A program made the position numbers and the translations under genes. From Rhynchosporium graminicola (taxonomy: Eukaryota; Ascomycota; Leotiomycetes; Helotiales; Ploettnerulaceae), in assembly GCA_900074885.1 (NCBI GenBank), contig FJUW01000013.1, positions 1,035,580-1,099,579 on the forward strand: a stretch of DNA of 64,000 nt, in the 5' to 3' direction. The notes under the pieces were generated by a model. The model saw only the letters and a program-made list of their open reading frames with translations. It made no database searches and was not told the DNA's origin. Each line of letters begins with the position of its first letter. Positions within the stretch are counted from its first letter, which is position 1. Below are positions 10,085 to 22,291 of this stretch, piece by piece.

Positions 10085-13000
10085 AGTAAAAGCTTAACTT
10101 AGGTTCCTATATATTTTCCGAATATAAGTAGTTCTTCTATTTCACTAGGTATCTAATAATACCTCGTTTATACTAATAGTCCAGTAGTTCTTCTATATCG
10201 TATTCTACGAGTAAGTTAACTAGTTCAGCGTATATCTTCGGAGCTAGTAGTACTCCCGGTAGTGCTTTTTCTAATAAGGATATATAGAATATTAGGAATA
10301 TTTTCTTTATCGTAGCTAGTAGCTAGAGTTTATAATTCAAAAGTCCTTTAATACATTTAATTTTAAATAGTCTAAGTTTCTTATAGTCTAGCTTATCGCT
10401 TAGTCTCTATATATTAATATTTTTCCGTAGAAAGTAAACCCTATCCTCCCCTTATAGCATTAGCTCCTAACTACAGTTCTTATTATAGTAATACGTATTC
10501 TTCTCTGCTATAAACTAGAGTTCTTCTACAAGTTCCTTATAGAGGTCCTAGATATTCCGGACCTAGATACGAGCCGTATTATTATCCTCAACAGTAATAT
10601 TAAGCTCTCTATAAGCGATAAGTTCGTAACTATAATTCGCGAAGAATAATATAACCTTTATTATTTCCGTAGTCGAGCTATTATATATAAACTCTACTAG
10701 TAGTAGTAGTTCTACCTAATTATTTTATTAATAGTTAATATAATAGCGTAAGTATACTTTAACTACTTAGTTTATTCTTTTATTTCCTCTATTTATCTAA
10801 GGATAGAAAGCTATTAATAGTTTCTATTTAGTCCCTAGGAACCTTATTAAAGTATTCTAGAACTTTAATATAAATAACTTATCTCGATCTGATATGATTT
10901 CTTCGGGTACTCCGTGCTTAGAGACTACCTCCTTAAGGTATACTTATACTAAGTATTCGGCTATAAGAGTAGATAAGACTAGTACTAAGATTATATACTT
11001 AGTGAGTCTTTCTATAATAACAAGTATTATATTATAGCTAACTCCCGTGACCAGGTCCTTCGATAGCAGTAATAGCCCTATAAAGTCCTATAATATCGAT
11101 TTCCAAGATATTAGCAGTATTAGTACTATAATTATCTACTTATAAAGTGCATATCGGGAAGACTTATTCCTGATATAAGTATTATAGTTAGCTAGTACTT
11201 CTTTAACTACTTAGCGGAGTCCTTCCGACTAGTAGTTTCTTAAAATCCTTAGATATATTCTTCGTATCCCTTAGTATCTATACGCGGGAAGCTCGTATTA
11301 TTCTTTAATATATACTTCTACTAAGCTTAGCGGAAGCTAAACTTTCCCGTTAACTCGTATAATATTATTCTTAATTATATTCCTTATAATAAGTTCCTTA
11401 GTCTTATCTAGGGATATTCTATCTTTCTTCTAGGCCTCTTTTAAGGTATTATACTAAGGTCCTTTAATTTCTTACTTAATCGCAGTAGCTTCTCGGATAT
11501 TAGTAACTATATCTCTATTATCTAGCTATCTAAGTAAGGCGGTCTTATTATAGACCTTATTATCCTTATAACCTAGTAATCTGCTCAGGGTATCTACTCG
11601 TATATTATCTTTTCCCTATATATACTTAATAACTAGATCAAAAGAGGCGAGTTCCTCTGACTATTAGGCTAATTAATAATTATCTAAGACTTTAGTAGTT
11701 ATAAAGGTTCGAAGATTCATATAGTCAGTATAGACGATAACTAGGAACTTAGCTCCTTATAAGTATATTTTCTAGTGTTTAAGTGCTTTAATAATCGCTA
11801 TAAGTTCTTTCTTATAGATATTATAATTCTATTTAGCTAGAGATATTTTCTCTGAAAAGTAAGCGACTAGGTATAGTCGTCCTTCGTTATCTCGCTATAA
11901 GTGTACTGCGCTAGTACAAGTATCAGAGGTATCTATTTCTACTATACTTTCCTTCTCTTCGTCGAAACTATATAAGATTAGTTCTTTTATAAATTCTTTC
12001 TTAATTCTCTAAAAAGCTTCTTTATACTAGCTAATCTAAGTAAAAGGAACGCCCTTCTTTATTAAGCTCGTGAGTAGTTCGGTAATCTTAGAATAGTTTC
12101 TAATAAACTATTAGTAGAAGTTAGCGAAACCTAATTATAATTATATATCCTTAATATTCTTTAGTAATTCTTATTCCTTTATAGCTCTGATTTTCTCTAG
12201 GTTAATACTTATCTCTCCCGAGCGAATAATATATCTTAGGAAAATAACTTACTTAACTAAGAATTCATATTTCGATATCTTTAGTCTAGAATCTACCTTA
12301 TATAGTACTTCTATAACTTAGGTAATATAGCCCTAGTATACCTTAATAGTTTCCGAGTATACTAGGATATTATCTAGGTAGTATATAGCGAATTTCCTAA
12401 TAAAATCTTTAAGAATATTATTATTTTATCTCTAATATATAGCTAAGGTATTAGTTAAGCCGAATAGTATTACTATATATTCCTATAGCCCTAAGGGTAA
12501 TACGAAAGTAGTCTTCTACTCGTATTCCTCCTTAATTCGGATTAAATTAAACGCGTTATATTAGTCTAACTTAATATATATCTTTACTCTAGCTAGCTTA
12601 TCCCGCAGGTACTAAGTATTTAGTAAAGGGTATATATCCCTTATTATCTTACTATTAATTATCTGATAGTCTCTATAAGGTCTCCCTTTAGGATCTCCTA
12701 CTTTCTTAACTATTAGTATATTAATAGCGTAAGGTAACTTAGATTTCCGAATCTATCCTTTCTTTATACCTAACTCCTAATACTCTTTAAGCGTCCTTAT
12801 AGTATTATAGTTATAATAATAAAGTTTCTCTGCGATAAGTATAAATCTATCCTTAAAGTTTATTTTATAATCCTAAGGCTTATACTTAAGTAGAGCCCTT
12901 ATATCCTACGGATCCTCGAACAATTTCGAGAACTTCCTATATAGTTCGAGTAGCTATTCCTAAATATTATCTATCTAACTAGGATAATTCCTAAGTTCTA

Positions 13001-13600
13001 TCTAACTAGGAACCTAACTTAACTAGCTAGAGTCTATCGGCGTTATTATTAAGGAGGCGGCGCTAGCCTCTCTTTTACTAGCTAGTTAATTATATTTATA
13101 TTTATAGTTACTAAATATAACTTTCTTAGTTACTTAGTTTACGCTAAGATTATAGTTATATAGCTATAACGTTCCTAATACGATATCGTATTATCTAGTA
13201 AGTATAATATTAAAGTAAAGCGTTTCTTCGTATCTATTAATAACTATCTTTATTCCTCTTATCTTTCTATAGACTTATCCGTCTGATCCGGCGCCTTTTC
13301 TATCTAATAAAGTAAAGCGATATAATTTCAGGTTAATAGTAATAGGAATATTCTATTTCTCGATAAAAGCTAAGTTTATAAAGCGTCCTATAGCTCCTAA
13401 ATCGATAAGTGCTTTTATCTTAATACTATCTATTATAACTAGTAAGATTAACTAATCGAACTCTCTAGTAATAATAAGCTCTAAGTATAGTAATTCTATT
13501 ATAGAGTAATCACGTGCTTCTTTAATAATTCTCCTTATCGTTTCGTCTAACTAAGTCCTAAGGCCGAGTTCGTAAGTAATCAGAGTATAAGGTATATAGT
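10085..13600 (-). pseudogene. pol of element C, RIP-inactivated
   Basis: On the minus strand the chromodomain lies at about 10,095-10,220 (EELLDY, then RYLVK, then YLYSENI). RNase H and integrase fill about 10,400-12,000. The reverse transcriptase near 12,350-12,540 reads FGLTNTLAIY and then YLDNILVYSET. A protease-like LIDLGAIGRFIN is near 13,375-13,425, where DTG/DSG has become DLG. TAG/TAA codons break the frame many times. Confidence 0.82.
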
Positions 13601-15200
13601 AATAGAGATTAACTTACCTATAAATCGGATCTAGTACTATTCTTTAATAAGTAGCTAGTTCTAATAGGTACTATCTTCTCTACTAATAACATTCCCCTCC
13701 TGTTTCCTTAGTAATAGCCTAAGTATCCTTAATTTAAAGGAACCGATCTAATTATTCGAATTCTTTTAGTTCTAGTTCTCCTTCGAGGTTAGCTACGTAA
13801 TGATCTAGTCGTTCCTCGATATCCCCGGTATTAACTTAGAATATAATAGTAGTAGTATCGCAGTAAGTAATAATATAGTCTATACCTAAGTTAAGTATAT
13901 TATAAGTTCAGTAATATTCTATAAAATCGGACTTAGTTCTATTATAAACCTATATTCTTCTTCTATTATTATGATTTCGAAGAGTCTAGTTTTCGTTATT
14001 ATATAGAAGATTATCGTGCAGATAGTTACTTTTATTTATAATACTCTAGCTTTCTTAGTCTTTATCTAGAAGTTTAATTAAGTTCTCTTCGAATTCTTCG
14101 CTAGATTTATAAGCTATAAAGTCCTATGAACTCTATTCTGCGCTAGAAGCTTCTCGGTAATCTAGCTTCCTTTTAGCTAGTCCGAACTCTCTCTTAGGTT
14201 TATTCTAAGGTTTCCCTCTCTATTTCTTCTTCTAAGAATAATCATAAGTAAAGTATCCTAGCTTACTATACGTATAGTATAAGCCCTTCTTTTAGCGTTT
14301 ATCTTTCTTAGCTTAGCCCTTAGATCCTCTTTCTACTCTATCTATTTCTATCAGATTATAATAGTTATATTTATTATTCGGGTAAAGTTAGAAATTTCCC
14401 TAATACTTACTATATTATTATAGAAATTAGGGTTTCCGGAGGTAAGTAAGAGTAAAGTATCCTCTTTTTTCCTTCGCTTATTCCTAGATTCGTTTATTAA
14501 TAGTAATAAATAATTTAATTAAGTCTTCTAAGTTATCTAGTTTATTAGTCTTAGAAAGCTTATCCTTAATATAGTCCTTAAGGCCCCGGTAGTATTAGGC
14601 TCTTAATCTACTATCTATCTAGTCTAACTGTATAGAATAGCAGTAGAATTCGGTAGTATATTCGTAAATAGATCCTCGCTATCGAATTCCGAGTAAGTGC
14701 TTCTTAGCTTATTCTTTCTCATTAGAGTCTCTAAAGACTCCTTTAATAACTATAGTAAAGCTTACGACGGTTCGAAAGATAACTTAACTCTTTTCAGTTA
14801 TAGCAGTAGAATAAGCCCCGGTTAAGTATCGATTAACTAAGTAATTACTTAAGGCCGGTTCGATCCAGTAAGCTATAGTATCACAGAGGAACGAAGTAAT
14901 CTATAGTACTTTAAGGGAATCTGCTTCGAACTTATCTCTATTAAAGGCGAGGTATATTTAGTACTAAAGGATAAATTAACCTAAGTTATTACGGTTTCTA
15001 TAATAAGTATTAAGTAAGTTAACTCGAGGTAAGGTAACTTTATTAATTTTTTCTATCTTACTAACTTAGGATCTTTCTCTTATAACTAATCCTTCTTTAG
15101 GGGCTATTTCGTTCTTACTAATAATACTTCAAGTAAAGTGCTTAAAGTATAACGTTCCTAGTTCTAACTAGTACGCGGTATATAAGCTTATCAGTTAGTA
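13600..15200 (-). pseudogene. gag of element C, RIP-inactivated
   Basis: Upstream of protease on the minus strand a zinc-knuckle remnant (GLYYTY, then KLGYFTYDY) lies at about 14,235-14,290. It has the spacing of CxxCxxxxGHxxxxC with the cysteines and histidine changed by transitions. The rest is AT-rich with many stops; limits are approximate. Confidence 0.65.
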
Positions 15201-15545
15201 TTAGCTATAAAGTAAAGTAAATAAGAAGTTCAGTTCTTAATTAGAATTAAGACGTTATAAGCAGGTATTAATTACTATATAAATTTAAGCACGAAGCTCC
15301 TATCTAATAGCAGAAGTACTAGTCTTATATAGAACTTTCGTTCCCTTATACTAGCTATATAAGACCGTCTTATAGAGCGCGTAAGCTCTCGCGACCTATC
15401 TAGCAGTCTAGCATATCACGTGATCCTAGATTACTTATAGCTATAATATTATTATTACTTCAATACAGGTAGACGTATAGTACTACTCGCTAGTTTATAC
15501 TATAACCGTATTAGTGCCTTTCCTCTAATAGTACTAACTCTTTTC

Positions 15546-15621
15546 TAGTACTAAAACCCGTCTGGTACTTACCACTAGGTAGTACTATTAGTATTCTGGT
15601 GCTAGGACGGTTTTAGTGCTA
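15546..15621. repeat. Imperfect inverted repeat at the right edge of the RIP block
   Basis: The arm at 15,546-15,562 (TAGTACTAAAACCCGTC) is matched in reverse complement by 15,606-15,621 with one mismatch and one extra base. The two arms could form a stem with a loop of about 43 bases. It may be a decayed transposon end or part of the LTR of element C; it lies just before base composition returns to normal. Confidence 0.45.
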
Positions 15622-15659
15622 AGAACTATGCTAGTTCGTAATATATCAGTTATTCTATA

Positions 15660-16295
15660 GGTGCGATATTTGTAATATTTATTTATATAAGATAGGCCCT
15701 TGTTTTAATATATTTCATGAAAATTGACTAGTTTTCGGTCTTATCGATGAAAATTCGCTCCTCTCATTAGCTAGAATTAAGCGAGCTTGGCAGTGCACGG
15801 TCCAGTGCAACTCTGGCCGCAGCGCAGCGGATAAGTAATCCAGAAGCGAGAAGGTAGCCGACGCCGACGTCGAAGCCCCAAAGGAGCCGGCTAATTGAAA
15901 ACCGATGCGGAACGCGGGGTACTGTACTCTTTCTGGTACGTACTTATTTATAATATATCAATCCAAGCCGTCCGTCGGGTCGATGCTCCTCTTCTCTTCG
16001 ACATCTCCCGAAGCAGGAAAGCTCATCAGTCCAGCATCAACTTCTCGATACCTAAACTCACTATGCGATGGTATGGTAGTCTAGCAAGACCATCATCTAC
16101 TTAGTCCCTCAAGAAAGTGAGCCAAGCCAAGGTAGGTAGGACTTCACTGTCTATTAATAAGTGATCAATCATGGCTAAAATAGTTAATGCTATTTTCCGA
16201 ATTGCCATCCTCGTCCTTTCCCCCCGTCATTTCAGGAATTTGACGCTTCTGCATATATACTCTTATTGTCCCTATGTATCGCAATAGCTTCCAAC
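15660..16295. other. Border zone and upstream region of the first host gene
   Basis: The change from RIP composition to normal DNA is between 15,660 and 15,780. A 69-codon plus-strand frame (15,895-16,104) has no recognisable domain and I do not call it a gene. A CATATATAC box at 16,252 is only about 44 bases before the ATG of the next gene and might be its TATA element. Confidence 0.5.
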
Positions 16296-17657
16296 ATGTT
16301 TATCCCTTTTTCAAAAAGCCAACGTCGTTGGCCTCTAGTTCTTTCATTTGCTGCGCTCATCGTAACTATCATCTACTTCCACCAGCAGCTTGTGGCTCTT
16401 CCGGTTCCTTACCTACCGAATCCTTTGAAAAAGACGTCCAAGATAGGGCATCCAAAAAACGTCGACACACCTGTCATCAATGGCTCTAAAACACACACCG
16501 AAGTGTACAGTGTGTCTACCAAAGACAGAAAATACTTCCACGTCCATTTCGGCGGCCACAAGACCGCAGCGAACACCAACATCATCCCGCACCCATACTG
16601 GAACGACACCTACATAATCGTCGCTCAGAAACCACCCTCCAAAATCCCCAACACGGTGTGGTTTGCAGAACTGGTATGTAACGCACAGTTCAACTCGTAC
16701 ACCGGCGTCATGGAATGCATCGAACCAGCGGCCATCCTCCCTATCGCCGCCACAGCAGGAGATAAATGCAAAGGCGGGAAAATCGACTATTACAACAACC
16801 TCGTCGGTCCACACGATGCCCGGGTCTTCTATGGTCCCCAAAACCCATATGTCATCTACGGCAGCAACGGCGTGCAAACAGCCTGTCTGGGGCAATGGAT
16901 GCAGGATTTCCGCCTGCTCGTCGATTGGGGGATAGAAGAATACGATGAGATGAAGTTCCGTGTTGGAACCGAGCTGCACAGACCTGAGGGAACGTACATG
17001 GACATGGAGAAGAACTTCTTTGCCTTTTGGGACACAAATGGGAACATGTATACGCATTACGACATCTCTCCAAAACGCGTTTTTGCAAAAGTCGAGCATG
17101 ATGGCACGGTTGGACCGGATTTGGCGCCGCTGGCACAGCCAGCAGATCGCAAATGTCTGGCTGCGAGATTACCCAGGATTGGTCCGAAGCACGATAGCAT
17201 TCACCAAGCGACCAATTCGCTGTCCATCACGATGTGCAAAAGAGCGGATCCGCATTGCAAAGTCGAGGAAGCGAACACGTTCGTCTTCGTGCTGTTCCAG
17301 TATAAATCCTATTTCCAATTCCACGGCCAGTACGAACCGTACGTTATGATCTTCAGCCAGCAACCACCGTTCCAGATCCACGGCATTTCTAACAAGCCGA
17401 TTTGGATATATGGACGAGGAGGACCCGGGACAGGCAAGATACCTTCCGAGATGAGTGTGAAAGGCAGAGCGGAGTGGCAGCAGACTGAGATGTTATATGT
17501 GACAAGCATGAGCTGGAAGGAGAGGGGGCGGAAATACCATGGATACTTGGATGATGTTCTATTTCTGGGGTTTGGGATTGAGGATGAGGTTGCGGGGGCT
17601 ATTGACATCATGGCGGGTGATTTGTTTGCTGATATGGGATCTTGCTTTGGGACATGA
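16296..17657 (+). CDS. Type II membrane protein of unknown function
   Basis: A single-exon frame of 453 residues. I start at the ATG at 16,296 because the frame upstream has only a TTG. A basic N-terminus (SKSQRR) is followed by one hydrophobic segment at about residues 13-30, which predicts an N-in, C-out Golgi or ER anchor. The lumenal part is rich in aromatic residues, with repeated short strands such as NPYVIYGSNG, YVMIFSQQPPFQIHG and PIWIYGRGG. That pattern reminds me of the five-bladed beta-propeller fold of some glycosidases and mannosyltransferases, but I cannot assign a family or activity. It has several cysteines and at least one NDT glycosylation site. It converges on the seipin gene. 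Confidence 0.75.
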   Translation: MFIPFSKSQRRWPLVLSFAALIVTIIYFHQQLVALPVPYLPNPLKKTSKIGHPKNVDTPVINGSKTHTEVYSVSTKDRKYFHVHFGGHKTAANTNIIPHPYWNDTYIIVAQKPPSKIPNTVWFAELVCNAQFNSYTGVMECIEPAAILPIAATAGDKCKGGKIDYYNNLVGPHDARVFYGPQNPYVIYGSNGVQTACLGQWMQDFRLLVDWGIEEYDEMKFRVGTELHRPEGTYMDMEKNFFAFWDTNGNMYTHYDISPKRVFAKVEHDGTVGPDLAPLAQPADRKCLAARLPRIGPKHDSIHQATNSLSITMCKRADPHCKVEEANTFVFVLFQYKSYFQFHGQYEPYVMIFSQQPPFQIHGISNKPIWIYGRGGPGTGKIPSEMSVKGRAEWQQTEMLYVTSMSWKERGRKYHGYLDDVLFLGFGIEDEVAGAIDIMAGDLFADMGSCFGT

Positions 17658-18286
17658 GGTAAGATTCTTGAACACTGGGTATTGGTGGTCTTGGTGGCGT
17701 TTGGGATAGCAATTGCTTGTTTGGCGTCCTGGAAGAGAAGGGACGACTCTCACACAGGGTCTGATTGCGAGGACGCATTTCTGCTTTTCCGGATCCGATT
17801 TGGGATACGAGACGAGGAGAGATACAAACTACCAAGTAGGGACGGCTACAAGTAGACTGGGAATAGGAAACTTCGAACTTCGCATTATCGTAGATGAGCA
17901 GGTGAACGAACACATCTGGCAGTAGCTACACCTGCGTGAGAAGGGAGCACCAAAACCTTCTCTGTTGGACAGTGAGATGAGAGGCATACATGAGTTCTGG
18001 GTTACTCAACACAATTCTAGTGGTCAGACTGTAATCATACTGCTGTATCACAACTTGATCTGTTCCGATTTGTCTGTTTCGCCTACAGCCATCTTCAATA
18101 TCGGGTGACCTACGGGCTCCCTGTGATTTCGAACATCTGCAAGCAAGCAACGCACCATAAAAATGACACATGATACAAAATTGAATCTTATCAATTCACA
18201 TTGTAGATTTCACATGTGATTTCAACCTTGCCCGGGATATCAATCATCACCGATCTGATATTCCCATCCCGTCTCATAGCTATTCA
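17658..18286. other. Convergent intergenic region
   Basis: This lies between the stop codons of the membrane-protein gene (+) and seipin (-). It holds only short frames without codon order and should contain both 3' untranslated regions. I see no further feature. Confidence 0.6.
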
Positions 18287-19584
18287 TCAATTCCTCCCAC
18301 CCCTCGACTTCCTCCTCTTCACACCACCCGCCTCTCCCCCCTCACTAAAACTCGTCCCAATCCCGGAATCTGTTATCCCTCTATATCCACCAATCTCCTC
18401 ATCATCCTCGTCTTCGTCATCGGCCTCGGCCAGGACGCCTTTCCTCAACGCCGCATACTCCTCACTATCCTCATCCTTGACCTGCGGTCCCTCCCTCCCA
18501 CTCGACTCGTATTTCAACGGAGCTTGTCGGCCATAAGTCGGGAACGTGCGAGGTGTATCTGAGAGATCGACTTCCTCGCCACTATCATCTTCCTCCTTCT
18601 TCACTCTGGTTTCAGAGTCCTCTCCTTTGAGCTCCTTCTTGACCTCCGTGTCTGTGGAGAATACGGACCGTACAACCAGCCATCCAAACGCCGTGAAAAG
18701 TAATTCCGATATCCAGAACGCGGACGTGAACAGCAGAAACGAAAGGACCCGGTAGTTATACATCCACCACCTCAGCCCCCCAAACCTAGCCTTGAAAGCT
18801 ATCTTTGCGGCATAAACTTGTATTTCCTGACCCGCTTGCCCGAATTTTCCAGATTGTAGTTCTAGCATCGCGAAACCGGGGATGTTCTTCCTGCCTCGAG
18901 AGAAGGAGGCTGATTCCGCCATAGGGATGTGCAGGATTTCTGATTCATGCTTGAGGCCTAGGACGTAGAGAGGTAAGGAGAGAAGGCGTTCGGAGAGGGA
19001 TATGAGCCGAGAGGTGTAGGTGAGTATTGCCGGGCGTCGAGAAGAGAGGATTATATCTCCCTCTGATAGCGCGAGTGTAGAGCTGGAGGAAGGAGTGAGT
19101 GTGGTGTCGGGGGTGGTCGTGGTTGCAGTAATGGGCTTGTAGTTTGGAGAGAGGAGAGAGAGGGAGAGCATGAAATTCCCCTGATCTAGATTCAGAGGAG
19201 AGCGCGGAACGTGAAGAGTAAGTGTTATATCGTAGGCTTGTTGGGATATGAGGGAGGTGTCGAGGGAAGTTATGCCGTATGGATGATGGCCGTCACTAAA
19301 TACTATTAGTGATTACCAGCATAACGAATGACGAAGGGGAAGTACCCATATTGCAGATGAATCACTCGCTCAATACTTATCTGCGGCACATAGTTGTAGT
19401 ATAATAGAATGTATGCGAATACAGCGAAGCCAAAGAGGACTGAGGATGTGATCATGAATAGGGCAGTGTTGAGATAGGTCTGGCGGGCAGGTTTAGAGGT
19501 TGCGACTCGGACTGGTTTGAGTATGAGGTCCTATTTGAGTTGTTAGTAGTGATGCGAATGTGCTTGAGGTTTATTAGATACCAT
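18287..19584 (-). CDS. SEI1: Seipin (lipid-droplet assembly protein)
   Basis: Seipin is an oligomeric ER membrane protein at ER-lipid droplet contacts, needed for droplet formation and size control. The gene model has three exons: 19584-19582 (ATG only), 19530-19346 and 19295-18287, giving 398 residues. Introns 19531-19581 and 19296-19345 have GTATCT/TAG and GTACTT/TAG borders; the first holds a perfect TACTAAC branch site. The protein begins MDLILKPVRVATSK, then TM1 at about residues 24-45, a lumenal domain, and TM2 at about 247-271. A long acidic, low-complexity cytosolic tail ends in KRRKSRGG. The N-terminal region up to TM1 and the lumenal start (YYNYVPQ) are as in fungal seipins. No in-frame ATG exists upstream before a stop, which supports the tiny first exon. 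Confidence 0.87.
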
Positions 19585-20250
19585 GACTACTAGGATGCGC
19601 AAGAGCAGCAGTCGAATGCTCTTATTCGCGTGCTGAGCGCAAGCTCGACTGGAGTACAACCAGTTCTATTCTCCTGAAGGCACCTTCGGTTATCATTGCC
19701 TGAGTCTATTCAAGGCTATCCAAGATCACACGGCTGATGCGCGAACTGCGAATGAGTATAGGTAGAGATTCACATCATTGGACAACGTGGTTGAATTTTG
19801 TTTTGGCAGGAAGGGTACTATTGTATTGCGAGCTATGACATAGCTGATGTTGGGGTTCTTGGCGGATCACAAGCATTTTCGCAAAGAGCTTATTTGAACT
19901 GATCACCCGTGGTAGAATAAATCCTCCCAAACAACCGCTTTTATCCCTTGAGCTGATAACCAAACTATTATATCAAGGTCTCATCTACCATCTGATTTTG
20001 AAGCAACGAAGACTTCCATCCTTGATAGGTCGTCACGAGTACATTCCTTACTAAATCAGTTATTTCACGCGCATAGTGAGCTCTCAAATTCCATGACTTC
20101 CATCACTATGCCAGGCATCTAGTTATATGCCATTTCAATACGAAGATGCCTTCAGCTTAATATTTCTTCCTCCGACCTCGATCTGTCTTGCTTGGCAGAT
20201 ATCAATGAATCGATATGTGCAATCATAGTGTCGTTGATAAGGAAGTTGTT
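19585..20250. other. Seipin upstream region
   Basis: Promoter and 5' region of seipin. There are no coherent reading frames; a short minus-strand frame at 19,775-19,963 has no recognisable features. Confidence 0.45.
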
Positions 20251-21910
20251 CAAAAACATGCCAAATGGCGCGGCTGCATTCTGGATGTTTCTCTAGATAC
20301 TTCTTTCTATCCTCTATTTTCCAGTGCCAAGATCGCTATCTGTCGCAGTGTCACATCGCTCGCGTTCTCTTTCAGCTGTTTCTGGATCTCACTGTCGGTT
20401 ACTGTCACCGTCTTGGTGTCAAGTTTATGCACCACATATTGATGTTGCTCCCGTCTGTGTCCGCCACTAAAGGCTGCGCATTTCGCAGTCCAGCGTATGC
20501 TATACTGCTTATATCTGGTCGAATATCCGGCAAGAAGCATATAGGATGACAGTAAGTGAGTAGTTCGTCACAATTTCTCCTGTCTCATTAGCATCGTCTT
20601 TGTATTCCACATACAGCTGCGGTAAAACGGCTGGAGATCTATTCAAGGTCTTAGCGTTCAGCCGAGTTCCCTGCAGCAGTACTTGTTACTGTAGCTTGTT
20701 GCCAGTGAGTCGTTAGTTTCCTAAGACAACTCTTGATCTGCAGCCAGAGCAATATTAGCTCGAGTTATCTGTGAGATTTCCGCCATGGTTTCGTCAACCT
20801 GGACATCCACTCGCGAGCACTATTGATACTCAATGTGCTATCTACAGCATGCGGCTTTCGGGGAATTGAAGGTGTGGCCAGGCGCAGAGCTTCTGCTCGA
20901 GAGTTCTGTTGATTGCGGCGAAAGTCTTCCTCGTTGTTCACAGACAAAAGCAGCCAAAAATCGGAAACTTTCCTAATCTGAATAATACTTGGTGTGAGTA
21001 AGAAGGGAGAGACCATTGTCCGATAATTGTTTCACCAAGGTCGTCGGCGGTCTGTAAGTGTCACCGGGAGCAAATTTGGCATGCGGGTAATCGTGGAGAT
21101 GAATACCATGTTGCTGGCAGCACTAGTCACAACAGACAATCATCTCAAGGTCAGACCGAGTACCGAACGTAAAAGATTGTCTTTTGTGTTGCTGAAGCGC
21201 CTTTGCTGCCGTCATTTCATCGCTTCTTGACCTTACTTCGATTTCCATCTCCATCATCTCAATATCGAAACTGTCCCGATCTATCGTTCGGAGTGAGAAA
21301 GAGCGGGGTGTCACCCAGGTAAGGTTATTATGTTGCTTGGCTTTCTCCAAGTTGTCAAATTTAAGAAAGTCAGCACACTGTTACGGCCTTGCACAACTCT
21401 ACCAGATCGTGACGGAAGTCGGTTGAATGCGCTATAATCAGAATTTCATTTCTTTCACTGAAGAGATATGAGACACGCAATGATCTATAGATCTTGGGAA
21501 GAAATGAACCTTACCACAACTCGTCGGTTTCTATGAGGTCAACTCCTCCGAGAAACAGCCTCTTCATCTCAGTAGTATAGATTCACATTAATGGTTTGCA
21601 CTAAGGCGATGTTCTGTCTAAGCCTTCTTCATCCAAATGTAGCTCTTGTGTACATTTAACGTCTCCAAGCATCAAAGTGTCGTTCTGAGGAATATCGTAA
21701 CATTTTGTTCACTTTCAAGGATGACACAAGCGCCCTTCTGAACAGACATTCCGAGGCGATTTTGAGACTGAGTTTGAACGGGTCTATGAGAAGAAATATA
21801 GATCCTCGGCATCCTTTCAGATCCGGCCGATACTAAGCGTGCGACTTCGGCTCTGATGCACAGTCCAGCCAGCTCCTTCGCCCAATCGAGCCGATCCCAT
21901 CCCATCACGC
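20250..21910 (-). pseudogene. Uncertain multi-exon or decayed gene, unknown function
   Basis: Several minus-strand segments look coding but cannot be joined with confidence. One is about 21,480-21,370 (EILIIAHSTDF, then HDLVELCKAV). Others are 21,350-21,123 (FLKFDNLEKAKQ, then EMEIEVRSRSDEM), 21,016-20,765 (charged and helical) and 20,540-20,307. The first two resemble the helical N-terminal regions of fungal STAND/HeLo-type proteins, but this is only a resemblance. A stop separates the 21,123 segment from the next, and donor/acceptor choices are ambiguous. It could be a gene with four or five exons or a pseudogene. No catalytic or binding motif is visible. Confidence 0.3.
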
Positions 21911-22291
21911 GTCACAATCGCGATTCTCAACCTGAAATGCTTGTACTGTACGTTTCGGCTAAATAATGTTCAATGATGCTGTCAGAAAATGAAATGGCAA
22001 GCTCTCCAGGTTCTCGGTCGCCATTCACATTATCCAGACGTTGGTGCGTAAACCAATAGAAAGAGGAGAAGTCGTTGAGATTGACCAATGAGAGGTCACT
22101 ATGGGGTAATAATTATCAATGCAATCAATGTACAGCCATGTAATGAATGGAATGCAATGCAGGATGAAATGCATGAAATGCCAAGACTCCACCGTCTTTG
22201 CTCTAGCGCGGTTAGAGGAGAGCCGCGTGACCATATTATAATGAAGATTTGAACTTGCCTCTGCGGCACAAGACAGCGCAACCACCGGATA

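Larger units (their letters stand above)
10070..15640 (-). mobile_element. Element C: RIP-mutated chromovirus of a different lineage, truncated
   Basis: This is a second Gypsy lineage, clearly different from A and B in sequence but in the same orientation. Minus-strand pol and gag domains can be followed from a chromodomain near 10,085 to a gag zinc knuckle near 14,260. The left end is interrupted by element A, and I find no matching LTR pair, so the borders are approximate. The right border is set by the return to normal base composition at about 15,640-15,770. Stops and CpA loss run throughout. Confidence 0.8.

Noticed and set aside
16413..17099. A 228-codon minus-strand frame inside the membrane-protein gene
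   Set aside because: It lies wholly opposite a better frame that has a start, a membrane anchor and protein-like composition; its residues are biased as expected for a shadow frame.
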